Below, piece after piece: positions 30,008-38,623 of a stretch of DNA of 64,000 nucleotides. The stretch spans positions 186,001 through 250,000 of the forward strand of contig JAKVAZ010000010.1 of NCBI GenBank assembly GCA_022447225.1, given 5' to 3'. This DNA is from Fuerstiella sp. Its GTDB lineage: Bacteria; Planctomycetota; Planctomycetia; Planctomycetales; Planctomycetaceae. Both the position numbers and the translations under genes were made by a program. Position 1 is the first letter of the stretch. Every line of letters starts with the position of its first letter. The notes beneath the pieces were generated by a model that was given only the letters and a program-made list of their open reading frames with translations, did no database searches and was not told where the DNA came from.

Positions 30008-30164
30008 ATCACTCGTGCATCGGCCCTGTTTGTTCTATCGAGTTTTCGCGACACCGATTCACACAGCCATGCGGCAACCTGATCGGAAGACGACACTCAA
30101 TCCGGGCAGGACGACGGACGAACGTCCACGATCGCCTGTTGAATCGTTTCAGTCGTCTCTCTTA

Positions 30165-31571
30165 CTACTGTCCGTTAGATGCCAGATCCAGAAGGTGTTT
30201 GATCAGCCGTTCCCATTCGAATTCGCCATTGGCGGAATCATATGCATTGAAGGCCTCGGTTCGGTCAATGACGAACACCGCACGCTGTTCCCAACCAGCG
30301 TCGTCTTTTTCGTTCGAATTACCATCCAGATCCAGTCCCATGCGGCCACCAATCCGAAAGACACCACTCGCATCCGGCACGGCTTCAAAGTAAGCGGCCG
30401 TCCCATAGGCAATGAAACAGTTACTGGTTGTGGTTGTATTGTTCATGATCTTCGACAGGAACTGATGGCGATGCACCATGTTTGCTGCTGAGCCCACTTT
30501 AGCCTGTCCGAACGCATTGGTGACTGTTTCTATATCGGGATCCTGATGGAAGGCTGTGTCGCCTGGTTCCAGCCAGTGTCGGTTGGTCGTGGCAACATCG
30601 GTCGGTTCACCGAACGCATTATCGATGGGCAGGGTAACATTATCCGCGATATGTGCGGGACGATGCAAACTGCCACGTCGCAGAATCGTATAATCGATTC
30701 CGGTATCTGACGGACTGCCGGTCGCACCTGCCACACCGGTGGTATACGCCAGTGAACGGAATGGGCGGCTGTTCGGTGTGCCTGGAAGCCACATCTGTGC
30801 TGCCACGCCAGTATCGCCGTTGACCGTGTTCACATAGCCGTCACGTTCGTTGATCAGTTCCAGCCAGCGATCGCGGCCTGTCGTCAATCCCGGTGTCGCG
30901 TCGTTTCCATCCGGCGTTGTTGACGTCAGAAATGGTCCGTCCAGGTCACCGTTGCCGTTGGTATCCGTCATCACCGGCAGATTGGCGATGTTCAGATCAT
31001 CCAGCAGGCCGGCGTAGACCTCGCGGAGACGGATCGTATTGAGATTCAGTTTCCCCGGCAGACGCTGCAGATTGATGTAGTTTCCCAGCATGCGGTTGAC
31101 GCGCGAGGGAACCTCAACGAACTGCAGCAGTCGATACCACGCGTTGTCGTCTGCAGTATTAACACCGGCCGCATCGGGTTGCAGGATCATGCCCGCAGCG
31201 CCAGCGATGTTGTCCGGTGAATCCTCTGGTTCGATTGCTGCGTCGCCAGTTATACCCCGTCGATACCGAGCCTGGAGCTGTCCGGCAAACCGCATGCGAT
31301 CGATACTGCGGGTCATTAGCTTCGGCCCCACAAGCGGCAGGTTCAGCAATTCACAGGTGGACGCGAAATCACAATCGAAATGCGCCTGCCACAAACTGAA
31401 GACCCCGCCACACCAGCCGTTCGTATTGGTGTTGATATTACTGCCGATCGTGTTACTGCGTCCGACACCATCGACGTCTTCCCTATTAGGATCGTGACCG
31501 GCGTTGTGTCGACCTCGCCTGGGATTTGCGCTGTTCGGTGCGGTAATTTCCGGTTCCCCGTGTTGGCCCAT
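30165..31571 (-). pseudogene. C-terminal remnant of a giant planctomycete secreted protein
   Basis: This frame of 468 residues is open up to 31682 without a better start. It resembles only the C-terminal part of very large planctomycete proteins: QAHFDCDFASTCELLNLPL, NRMLGNYINLQRLPGKLNLN, HRHQFLSKIMNN and RAVFVIDRTEAFNAYD are the recurring blocks. The KLNLNT-type block recalls type II secretion GspK. In relatives these blocks come after more than a thousand residues; here the region upstream (31683-32194) carries no matching frame and no signal peptide. I therefore call it 5'-truncated. It converges with the DUF1501 gene. Confidence 0.65.
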
Positions 31572-32194
31572 AAACCCGATATTATTAGCATGCGAAACTT
31601 CCTTACGTTCCCAGCTCCTGATTATACCTGTAAATAGCCTGTACCTCGTATCCAGACGATGAAGACGTCGGTCTGAATGACACTAAGATCGTTGACTACG
31701 CTGCAAACGTTTTTTCGTTCATCGAAGCATTAATCCTGGAGAACACGTGTTCCCCGGAATCGGTGTTGAACAGTGTTCTCAATGGCCAACCCATGGCTTT
31801 CCTGTCCGTAAGCGGCAAACGGCAGCAGGCTGGTCAGGATCAGATTCCGTCACTCCAAATGCACAGTTGCCACTGCAGTTGTGGTGTCGTTGGCAGCAGA
31901 CAGCGGAGTGGTCGGGAATCGATTATCATTGACCGATTGCTAAGAGCCGGTAAGCAGCGGAGCGACACCTGCATCGAGAACCAAAGGGTAATATTAATAT
32001 ATGGAGATCGCTCCGGGAGCGATGGTTTCTGTCATCGTGTTCGTTGAGCAGGGTCTTACCACGATGGTCTAAACCTTTGTGTATCTGCCGGAGTACGCTT
32101 GTCTTGTTGAACCTGTTGAAATAGCAATCACGACTCACCATGGTTCTGATGAGTCTGAAACGTGTTTCGAATTCCATCGGAATTACTGACATCA
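31572..32194. other. Intergenic region behind the truncated giant gene
   Basis: The frame of the truncated protein stays open to a TAG at 31683-31685, but without signal peptide or recognisable domain. The rest has no supported gene, RNA or repeat. Confidence 0.5.
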
Positions 32195-32674
32195 ATGTCG
32201 GAAATAATTGCCTACCACGAGGCCGGTCATGCATTCGCTGCTGTCTATTTTGGAGCGAGAGTTTGCTCGGTCACCATTGATCCGGACTGGGATGACGGCC
32301 CCGAACGATTCGGCGACACCCGGATTGAATGGGATCACTCACGATTCACACAACGAGAACTGCATCAAAAAATGGTCTTGGTGGCACTCGCCGGACCGGC
32401 CGCGGAAATGGTGCACAGTGGAGATCCTTACCATCCAGGATTGGTCGCTGAATGGAAAGCTGACTGGGACTTCGCGTGGGAAGCCGCTTTTCAACTGGAA
32501 GCGGAAAAGCAAAAGCGACTGACTCTGCTGGAACAGGTTTCCGTAGAACTGTACCGCCTGTTTTCTCGCGACGACGTCTGGCCTGGGTTGGCGGCAGTCG
32601 TGGATCATCTTCTGGCCTGCGAAACTCTCGAAGGTGATGTTGTCCACGAGATTGTTTCTGTATGGGTCTCGTGA
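32195..32674 (+). CDS. Stand-alone M41-like (FtsH-type) zinc peptidase domain protein
   Basis: This is a small protein of 159 residues from the ATG at 32195 (the frame opens at 32162). It starts MSEIIAYHEAGHAFAAVYFG, with the zincin motif HEAGH at residues 8-12 as in the protease domain of FtsH, followed by VCSVTIDPDWDDGPERFGDT and VLVALAGPAAEMVHSGDPYH, which are family blocks of M41-like planctomycete proteins. There is no AAA ATPase domain and no membrane segment. It may be a genuine soluble peptidase or a regulatory relative; the third metal ligand is not obvious to me. Confidence 0.82.
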   Translation: MSEIIAYHEAGHAFAAVYFGARVCSVTIDPDWDDGPERFGDTRIEWDHSRFTQRELHQKMVLVALAGPAAEMVHSGDPYHPGLVAEWKADWDFAWEAAFQLEAEKQKRLTLLEQVSVELYRLFSRDDVWPGLAAVVDHLLACETLEGDVVHEIVSVWVS

Positions 32675-32950
32675 CCACGCGGAAACGTTTGTTGTGCTGT
32701 TGTGTGTGGAATGGAAGACAGCACCGGAAACGATACTAAAGCCAATAGAAACGGGGTGCGTTGCTCATTCAGATTCCGTATGCAGGTACAAAGACGGTCA
32801 CCGTAAGTCCGGCAGCATTATTCACAGCGTGCAGGAACTACGCGACGTGCAATTACCCTGTAAAAGAGACACCGCCGAGGCTAACATACCGGCCTTACCG
32901 GTTTGATTCCCGCAGAGACAGTCATCACAGAATCATGATTGAGCAATCGC

Positions 32951-33736
32951 ATGGTTGAAAGCATCTCAGAGACATTGCAGCGGCGCTGGATTGAGGATGG
33001 ATACCTCAAAGTGGATGGTTTCCTCAGTGAACGGGAAGTTGCCCATGCCCGTGACTGGGTTGAAGAAATCTCCTCATGGCCGGTCAGCGACGACAAATGG
33101 ATGCACCATCGAGAGCAGACCAGCAGAGGCGATATTCGGTTAGCGCGCACGGAGAATTTCGTTCCCTTCCATTCAGGAATGAAGCATTTGCTCACAGAGG
33201 GAAAACTGTTGGCTGCACTCGGACAACTTATGGGACAGCCTGCCGTTCTGTACAAGGAAAAAATCAATTACAAGTACCCCGGTGGTGGTGGTTATGCGGC
33301 TCACCAGGATGCTCCGGCGTACGAATTCATTAAGCAGCACGTGACCTGCCTGGTGACAATCGATCCGATGTGCGAGGAGAATGGCTGCCTGTTCTTTTCT
33401 CCCGGTCGTCACCAGGAGGGGTTGATTGCACTGGACGACCGCGGGTGCATCCATTCTGAAACGGCGGAGAGTCTGGAATGGGTCCCCGTGCCAACGGAAC
33501 CGGGTGACGTGCTGCTCTTCAGCTCGTATGCACCACATAAGAGTCCTCCGAATGCTACGGATGAACCACGACGAGCCATCTACCTGACCTACAACGCCTT
33601 AGCAGAAGGTGATTTTCGTCAGCAGTATTACGAAGACAAACGTAAGGCATTCGCTATGTATAAGTCGAGTGGTTCGGACAAAGCCCAGCAAATCAGCAAA
33701 ATTGGACATTTTCAAGGCAGGACGGTGACCCAATGA
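32951..33736 (+). CDS. phnY: PhnY-like Fe(II)/2-oxoglutarate dioxygenase (phosphonate catabolism)
   Basis: This PhyH-family oxygenase of 261 residues hydroxylates the alpha carbon of a phosphonate such as 2-aminoethylphosphonate, in the cytoplasm. The iron triad His118-x-Asp120 (YAAHQDAPAYEF) and His196 (YAPHKSPPN) is intact, and Arg207/208 (DEPRRAIYLTYN) fits the 2-oxoglutarate site. The TTG at 32939 would add four residues; I chose the ATG at 32951. Its stop overlaps the start of the next gene by the ATGA arrangement, so the two are translationally coupled. The assignment as PhnY rests mainly on the PhnZ-type partner; other quaternary-amine phosphonates (TmpA-type) are possible substrates. 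Confidence 0.82.
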   Translation: MVESISETLQRRWIEDGYLKVDGFLSEREVAHARDWVEEISSWPVSDDKWMHHREQTSRGDIRLARTENFVPFHSGMKHLLTEGKLLAALGQLMGQPAVLYKEKINYKYPGGGGYAAHQDAPAYEFIKQHVTCLVTIDPMCEENGCLFFSPGRHQEGLIALDDRGCIHSETAESLEWVPVPTEPGDVLLFSSYAPHKSPPNATDEPRRAIYLTYNALAEGDFRQQYYEDKRKAFAMYKSSGSDKAQQISKIGHFQGRTVTQ

Positions 33737-34332
33737 CGATCCACATGCTTGACCAGTCCCTGGCTCATCAGATGCAGGACGCCGATGCGGACGGCAAGGT
33801 AGACGCGCTGTTTGCTTACATAGAGAAAAACGGCGGAACGAACTATGACGATCAGGTCACCCAGCTGGAACATGCTTTGCAGACTGCAGCTCTGGCCAAG
33901 TCGGCCGGAGGTACACACGCCCAGGTGACCAGCGCCCTGCTGCATGATCTGGGCCACCTGTTGGTCAGCGAACACAATACGGAAAATGACTTCCTTGAGG
34001 AGGATCTTGAACACGAAGTGGTTGGGGCAAAATATCTTGAACCGTTCTTTCCGCAGGAGGTCACAGTTCCTATCGGCCTGCATGTGCCGTCGAAACGATA
34101 CCTCTGCACCGTGGATGTCGGTTACTACGACGGCCTGTCTGCTTCTTCGAAGCATAGTTTTGAGGTCCAGGGCGGAAAAATGAGCGATGCCGAACGCACC
34201 GAATTTGAAAAGACTTCACACCTGGAGTTTGCTGTGCAGCTTCGTCGTTGGGATGACGGCGGCAAAGTCGGTGGATGTGAAGTGCCTGGTCTGAAAGCCT
34301 ATCGGGACGACGTGCTGGCCTGCCTGATTTGA
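33733..34332 (+). CDS. phnZ: PhnZ-like HD-domain mixed-valence diiron oxygenase
   Basis: This 199-residue enzyme cleaves the C-P bond of the alpha-hydroxyphosphonate made by the upstream dioxygenase, giving phosphate. Expected diiron ligands are present: His47 (TQLEHALQTA), His71-Asp72 (ALLHDLGHLL), His94 (DLEHEVVGAKYL), His117 (GLHVPSKRYL) and Asp174 (RRWDDGG). The distance between first and last ligand is 127 residues, as I recall for PhnZ. Near the lid the sequence is NYDDQVTQ, so the Glu that holds the substrate amine in PhnZ appears to be Asp or Gln here, hinting at a different amine. It overlaps phnY by 4 bases. Confidence 0.87.
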   Translation: MTIHMLDQSLAHQMQDADADGKVDALFAYIEKNGGTNYDDQVTQLEHALQTAALAKSAGGTHAQVTSALLHDLGHLLVSEHNTENDFLEEDLEHEVVGAKYLEPFFPQEVTVPIGLHVPSKRYLCTVDVGYYDGLSASSKHSFEVQGGKMSDAERTEFEKTSHLEFAVQLRRWDDGGKVGGCEVPGLKAYRDDVLACLI

Positions 34333-34574
34333 GACAAAGACAGGCTGCAGATGAGATCCACGTTTTGTCCCGGTTCGCAGCCGCCACACAAAGCGTCCGC
34401 GTCTGTGCCATCAATGAATCGTGTTTTTGTCCGCTGGTGGCAACGATGTGGCCGTCTTTGTCAGCCGGCACCATGCCGTTGATCTGAGTAGGCCATCACA
34501 GATCGTGCGATCGGGGTCACCTGTCAAACAGGGACCCGAGCATTGAGAATACACGTTCAAAACGCCAGAATTAA

Positions 34575-35048
34575 GTGATCAACACTTGGGTGATTTTAAA
34601 CCGCTGGTACCGCGTGTGCGATACTGGAATTCGTACACCATTGATCGCACGCTGGCCGTCGGTCATTCGGAAACATGGAAAGATGACGTCACAACCAGGG
34701 TACGTGATCGATTTCATGGCAACCTTTCTGGACATCGCAGGAGTGGAATATCCCAGTGAATTCCAAAGCCGAAAGCCGCAACCGCCGGAAGGAAAAAGCC
34801 TGACACCCGTCTTCTGCGGTCAGCAAAGAGAAGGACACGATATTCTCTGCTTCAGCGTGCCGCGGAATGAGGCCATTCGCAAAGGGCAAGGGAAGCTTGT
34901 GAATGCGGAACGTGGTGGAAAGTGGGAGCTCTATGACATGGAAACCGACCCCACCGAGACCACAAATGTTGCTGCACTGTATCCCGAGAAAGTTGCGCAC
35001 ATGGTGACTTCTTTCGAACGCTGGCAATCGCGAGTTGGCGACAATTAG
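34575..35048 (+). pseudogene. C-terminal remnant of a sulfatase
   Basis: The frame encodes only the last part of a type I sulfatase: TGIRTPLIARWPSVI, the VIDFMATFLDIAGVEYP block, and the terminal KWELYDMETDPTETTNVA box. The N-terminal domain with the Cys/Ser-x-Pro-x-Arg formylglycine motif is absent, and 34333-34574 does not contain it. The first ~16 residues, before TGIRTP, look unrelated. An enzyme of about 450-500 residues has therefore lost its first two thirds. Confidence 0.8.
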
Positions 35049-35193
35049 CCGACATGCATTCACTGGCCTGACAGGTGCGATTGGAGTTGCGGTGCCGCAA
35101 AAATCTGCAACTGCGAGGTCAAACGTCACCACCGGCGGTGGTGGATTTGTTCATGTCAAGATCCTCGCTTTGGACGGCATTCGTCGAAGTGGT

Positions 35194-36372
35194 TTACTCT
35201 GTGGTCTCGAATTCCCCTGAAATCGAAGCCGTCGGTGACTGCTGAAGAAGCCAGTCTTCAAGATTGATATGCCGAACGAGCGGCGCCCGTAAAAGTGTGG
35301 CGCGACTAGGCAACAATGACGCCATCCACGGGTGCCGAACCATTCGACCAACTGTGCGCACAGGCCATGACTGCATTTGTCCTGCCACGTTGTCCGAAAT
35401 ACGCCGAAATGTTCCCGGGATGATTTCGGGAGACGGTCCTACGTGGATCACAGTTTCGGTGTTGTTGGCAAGCATGTGTTCGATGCCCTGCCACAGCAGG
35501 ATCGGGTGGTCGATCCAGCGTCCCAGCAGTTCGCGTGAGTTGTAGTCGTTGTAGCTCAGTTCGCCGGTCACGAGCGACAGTACAGGCGGGACTGGTTCAC
35601 TAAATCCACCGGTCATCGTGTGCATCAGTCGGCCGGCACGATCGCTGACGTTACGTTCCCACAGAACAGGAGTGTGGATGGGGGGCCAGCGACGGGAGTC
35701 GCGGTGCAGACGCGTTGATTTCGGCAGGTTTTTCTTGATTTCGTTTTTAAAACGATTCAGTGTGTCCTGCTGACCGATCAGTAAAAATGAGTTGGGTGTG
35801 AGTTGTCCGGAAATACCCATGACGCCATTTCCTTCGGCGTTGATCAGACAGCAAAGTCTCTGCACATCTGCAAACGGAATTTCATGCGTCTGAGAAAACA
35901 GGACGCCGAGTGTCACTTCACGGGACAACTCAACACAATCTTCTGCCAGCAGTAATGGAATCCGCAGTGCTTCATCGAACTCGAACACGCCGCCAGCCAC
36001 CAAAGCTGCAATTTCGCCCAGACTGTAGCCACAGCTCAATTGGGACTTTGTCCAGTCGATGCCGTACAATTCCTGCAGTATTTTCAACTGAGCCAACTCG
36101 ACGGCCATGACAAACGACAAAGCTGCGGAGTAGTTTTCAACGTCGGGATTCTGTCCTTCGCGGACAAATTCTGTCAGGTCAACAGTACTCCCGGCGATCT
36201 CCGAACAGACGGCTGACGCTGTACTTAGTGAACTGTCCAGAACGGCGCGGTAGTCATCATGAGCCCACAGTTCCGCGGTACGGCCCAGATTGGAAACGCC
36301 GAAACCACGAAAAGCCAGAGCCGTTTTCGACCAGTCCAGTGAGTGGAGATCAGGTTCAGGATTCATCATCAT
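35194..36372 (-). CDS. FabD-like acyltransferase-domain protein
   Basis: This 392-residue protein has the fold of malonyl-CoA:ACP transacylases. The nucleophile elbow is CGYSLGEIAAL (Ser117; the usual GHSLG has Tyr in place of His) and the catalytic His is in PPIHTPVLWER (His233). The last ~80 residues (VRTVGRMVRHPWMASLLPSR and on) are an extension beyond FabD. Three consecutive ATG codons start the frame (36372, 36369, 36366), preceded by CAGGT. It may load acyl groups in lipid or polyketide synthesis; no synthase genes are nearby. Confidence 0.83.
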   Translation of the reverse strand: MMMNPEPDLHSLDWSKTALAFRGFGVSNLGRTAELWAHDDYRAVLDSSLSTASAVCSEIAGSTVDLTEFVREGQNPDVENYSAALSFVMAVELAQLKILQELYGIDWTKSQLSCGYSLGEIAALVAGGVFEFDEALRIPLLLAEDCVELSREVTLGVLFSQTHEIPFADVQRLCCLINAEGNGVMGISGQLTPNSFLLIGQQDTLNRFKNEIKKNLPKSTRLHRDSRRWPPIHTPVLWERNVSDRAGRLMHTMTGGFSEPVPPVLSLVTGELSYNDYNSRELLGRWIDHPILLWQGIEHMLANNTETVIHVGPSPEIIPGTFRRISDNVAGQMQSWPVRTVGRMVRHPWMASLLPSRATLLRAPLVRHINLEDWLLQQSPTASISGEFETTE

Positions 36373-36843
36373 TTACCTGCTGTTGTGCAGTCTCACGAAG
36401 TTATATCTGCGTAGTTCGCATAGCGGATAACGAACATTGCAACCCTGTCACCCGGAAAACGGTATGGCCACATCAGTCCAGGGCACAGGTTTTTTTTCAG
36501 AAATTTACCTTCAGCAATCTGTGCGTGACTTTCAATCTGTATCGTCCGGAATGGTACAAAACAACAGAGCACATCGTCAGAATGACGTCGTGGTGCAGCG
36601 TTTGTCCTGCCCGCGTTGTCGACGTACCAAACCTGATACGTCTTCTTTTACCGCCTGCTGCGGTTTGATGACAATCCACTGCTGGCAGTTGGCGTGGCAA
36701 ACATGAGCATCGGGAAGTTTGAAGAAGCCGATGTGATTGAAGTGATGAAAATCGAATAATTTTTCATGGAGGCATCAGGGATAGCGGCGACAGCAATTGT
36801 TCGTTTATACCCTTTTTGCACTTCGCGTCTGACAGGAATCACC
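36373..36843. other. Intergenic region with a coding remnant
   Basis: This region lies between the divergent FabD-like and PQQ-propeller genes. Apart from a short C-terminal-like fragment at 36637-36759 (listed separately) I see no gene, RNA or repeat. Confidence 0.5.
36637..36759 (+). pseudogene. Short C-terminal coding remnant of an unidentified gene
   Basis: After an in-frame TGA, about 40 codons up to the TAA at 36757-36759 have strong protein character (LLRFDDNPLLAVGVANMSIG, then KFEEADVIEVMKIE). Frames upstream are broken by stops. It looks like the tail of a lost gene; I cannot name the family. Confidence 0.4.
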
Positions 36844-38157
36844 GTGACCAGAACGATATCAATTATCCTGACTCTTCTCTGTCTCAGCTCAGCAGACGTC
36901 AAAGCCGCCGACAGGTGGTCTTCGTTCCAGAACGGCGGACGCGTTTCGCAGCCTGCGGATCGAGCGCTGCAGCCCGGTGAGATTTCCTGGGACGTTGAAC
37001 TTCGAGGTTACGGCCAGTCGTCGCCCGTTGTCCGGGATGAACACATCTATGTCACAACGGTCGAAGGGCCGAACAAAGACAACTATCACATCACTGCGTT
37101 CGCTCTGAAAGACGGGAGTCGGTTGTGGCAGCAGTCGGTTGCCAATCCATCACCACAGGAAAATAACACTTATGTTAGTCGATCGGCTCCGTCGCCCGTC
37201 ACAGACGAATCCGGTGTCGTGTGCTTCTTCGAAGGCGGGATCGTCGTGGCGTTTGATCACGAGGGCAACCAACGGTGGAAGCGTGATCTGGTCGCGGATT
37301 ACGGAAGCGTGGCGGCTCGTCACGGTCTTTCTTCCTCACTTGAGCAGGACAAGGATTCCATATTTGTGTGGGTTGAGCGGTCCGAAGATCCGTACGTGCT
37401 GCGATTGAAGAAGGCAGACGGCGAAACGATGTGGAAAGCCGTTGGGGCGGGAGCGACCAGTTGGGCCAGTCCGAGACTCATTCCCGTGGAAGACGGCATT
37501 CAGCTGGTTCTGAGTGCTATTGGTTCACTCACGGGTCTGGATGTGGAAACCGGCAGGCAGCTGTGGAAATTTGAAGACATCAGCGGAAATTCAACACCGA
37601 CTCCAATGCCACTGGGTGACGGTCGGTTTCTGATTGGTGCAACAGTCGGTCGTGGCGAATCGGGTGCCGGCAGGGCCGCAGAAAGCAATGGTGTTATTCA
37701 GATTCAACGTCGTGCAGACGGTCAGTGGCTGGTCGACTACGCGTGGCGGGCTAAACGAGCAACCAGTTCTTTCGGTTCGCCGATCGTTCACAACAACACG
37801 GCCTTGTTTGTCAATCGGGAAGGAGTGCTCTACGGACTGAACGCGAAAGATGGCAAAGAACGGTTCGTTCGCCGCTTGAAGGGCAGTTCCTGGGCGACAC
37901 CCGTAGGCTGCGGCAGTCAGGTGTTCTTCTTTGGAAGGGACGGCAAGGTCGATTCTCTGTCCGAAATGACGGCGTCTGGAACACTAACAACCTGGGACGA
38001 ACTTCCGAAACCTCTACCAACTCCGGCCGCCGAAGGTCGCCGTCCCTCGTTCTTTTCGGGACCCGTTCTTTATGCTGCCGTGTGGTGCGGAGATTCCCTG
38101 CTGCTGCGTCGCGGTGATCATCTGTTCAATGTTGAACTGGAGTCAGTCAATGAGTGA
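36844..38157 (+). CDS. Secreted PQQ-like beta-propeller protein
   Basis: This 438-residue exported protein starts at the GTG at 36844, which follows AGGA by 6 bases and gives a clean signal peptide (TRTISIILTLLCLSSADVKA). The mature part is a beta-propeller of the PQQ-binding-like type, with blades such as DGSRLWQQSVANPSP, EGNQRWKRDLVADYG, ETGRQLWKFEDISGN and KDGKERFVRRLKGSSWATPV. Such propellers are common next to DUF1501/PSD genes in planctomycetes and are usually non-enzymatic scaffolds. The longer frame from 36766 would bury the signal peptide. Confidence 0.9.
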   Translation: MTRTISIILTLLCLSSADVKAADRWSSFQNGGRVSQPADRALQPGEISWDVELRGYGQSSPVVRDEHIYVTTVEGPNKDNYHITAFALKDGSRLWQQSVANPSPQENNTYVSRSAPSPVTDESGVVCFFEGGIVVAFDHEGNQRWKRDLVADYGSVAARHGLSSSLEQDKDSIFVWVERSEDPYVLRLKKADGETMWKAVGAGATSWASPRLIPVEDGIQLVLSAIGSLTGLDVETGRQLWKFEDISGNSTPTPMPLGDGRFLIGATVGRGESGAGRAAESNGVIQIQRRADGQWLVDYAWRAKRATSSFGSPIVHNNTALFVNREGVLYGLNAKDGKERFVRRLKGSSWATPVGCGSQVFFFGRDGKVDSLSEMTASGTLTTWDELPKPLPTPAAEGRRPSFFSGPVLYAAVWCGDSLLLRRGDHLFNVELESVNE

Positions 38158-38623
38158 CACCCAACAACTGGAGATGCGGCGTCAGGCAGTCCGGCGAATA
38201 TTACGAATGCGGGTCTCTTTGATACCGTCGCCGGTTGCCTGCATCGATGTCCCGATCTTGTCCGGGCGGTCCGGGAACTCCTGAATTTCTGGTGTCCGTG
38301 TGATTAGTCCCTTAAGTGACCAAAGCAATTAATACGTATTACTTCGCCCCGGGTGTACTCACTGTTTTTCGAGGGTGAGGACGTATACGCTGGGGGCCGT
38401 GGATGTCACAGTTGATTTGTTTGTTACGTCCATTGTCGGAATAGCGAGTTCTGGTTGGTTTCATCCTGTTTAGAGTTCACAGTTCGGCCGACTTGTTCAC
38501 GTTGGGTCAATTTTTCGGAGCGTCTGACGGGAGGGTTTCCCGGCAGTTGCTTATGCCAGGCTGAGTGATACAGGACTGGATGACACTGATTAGATTTCTC
38601 CTGAAGAAAAAGAGTTGTGAACC
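38158..38623. other. Intergenic region before DUF1501 gene
   Basis: No gene is supported. Small frames at the start of the region overlap the propeller gene's stop and lack family resemblance. No terminator with a T-run was found. Confidence 0.5.

Noticed and set aside
32634-32906. 90-codon plus-strand frame after the M41-like gene
   Set aside because: Overlaps the real gene's end and has no protein character.
36601-36639. Second possible Sec codon (TGA at 36634-36636)
   Set aside because: The sequence before this TGA holds further stops and no Cys/redox context, so readthrough is not credible.
36437-36706. Plus-strand frame with CPRCRR looking like a zinc ribbon
   Set aside because: Only one CxxC pair, arbitrary start, and it overlaps a better coding fragment in another frame.
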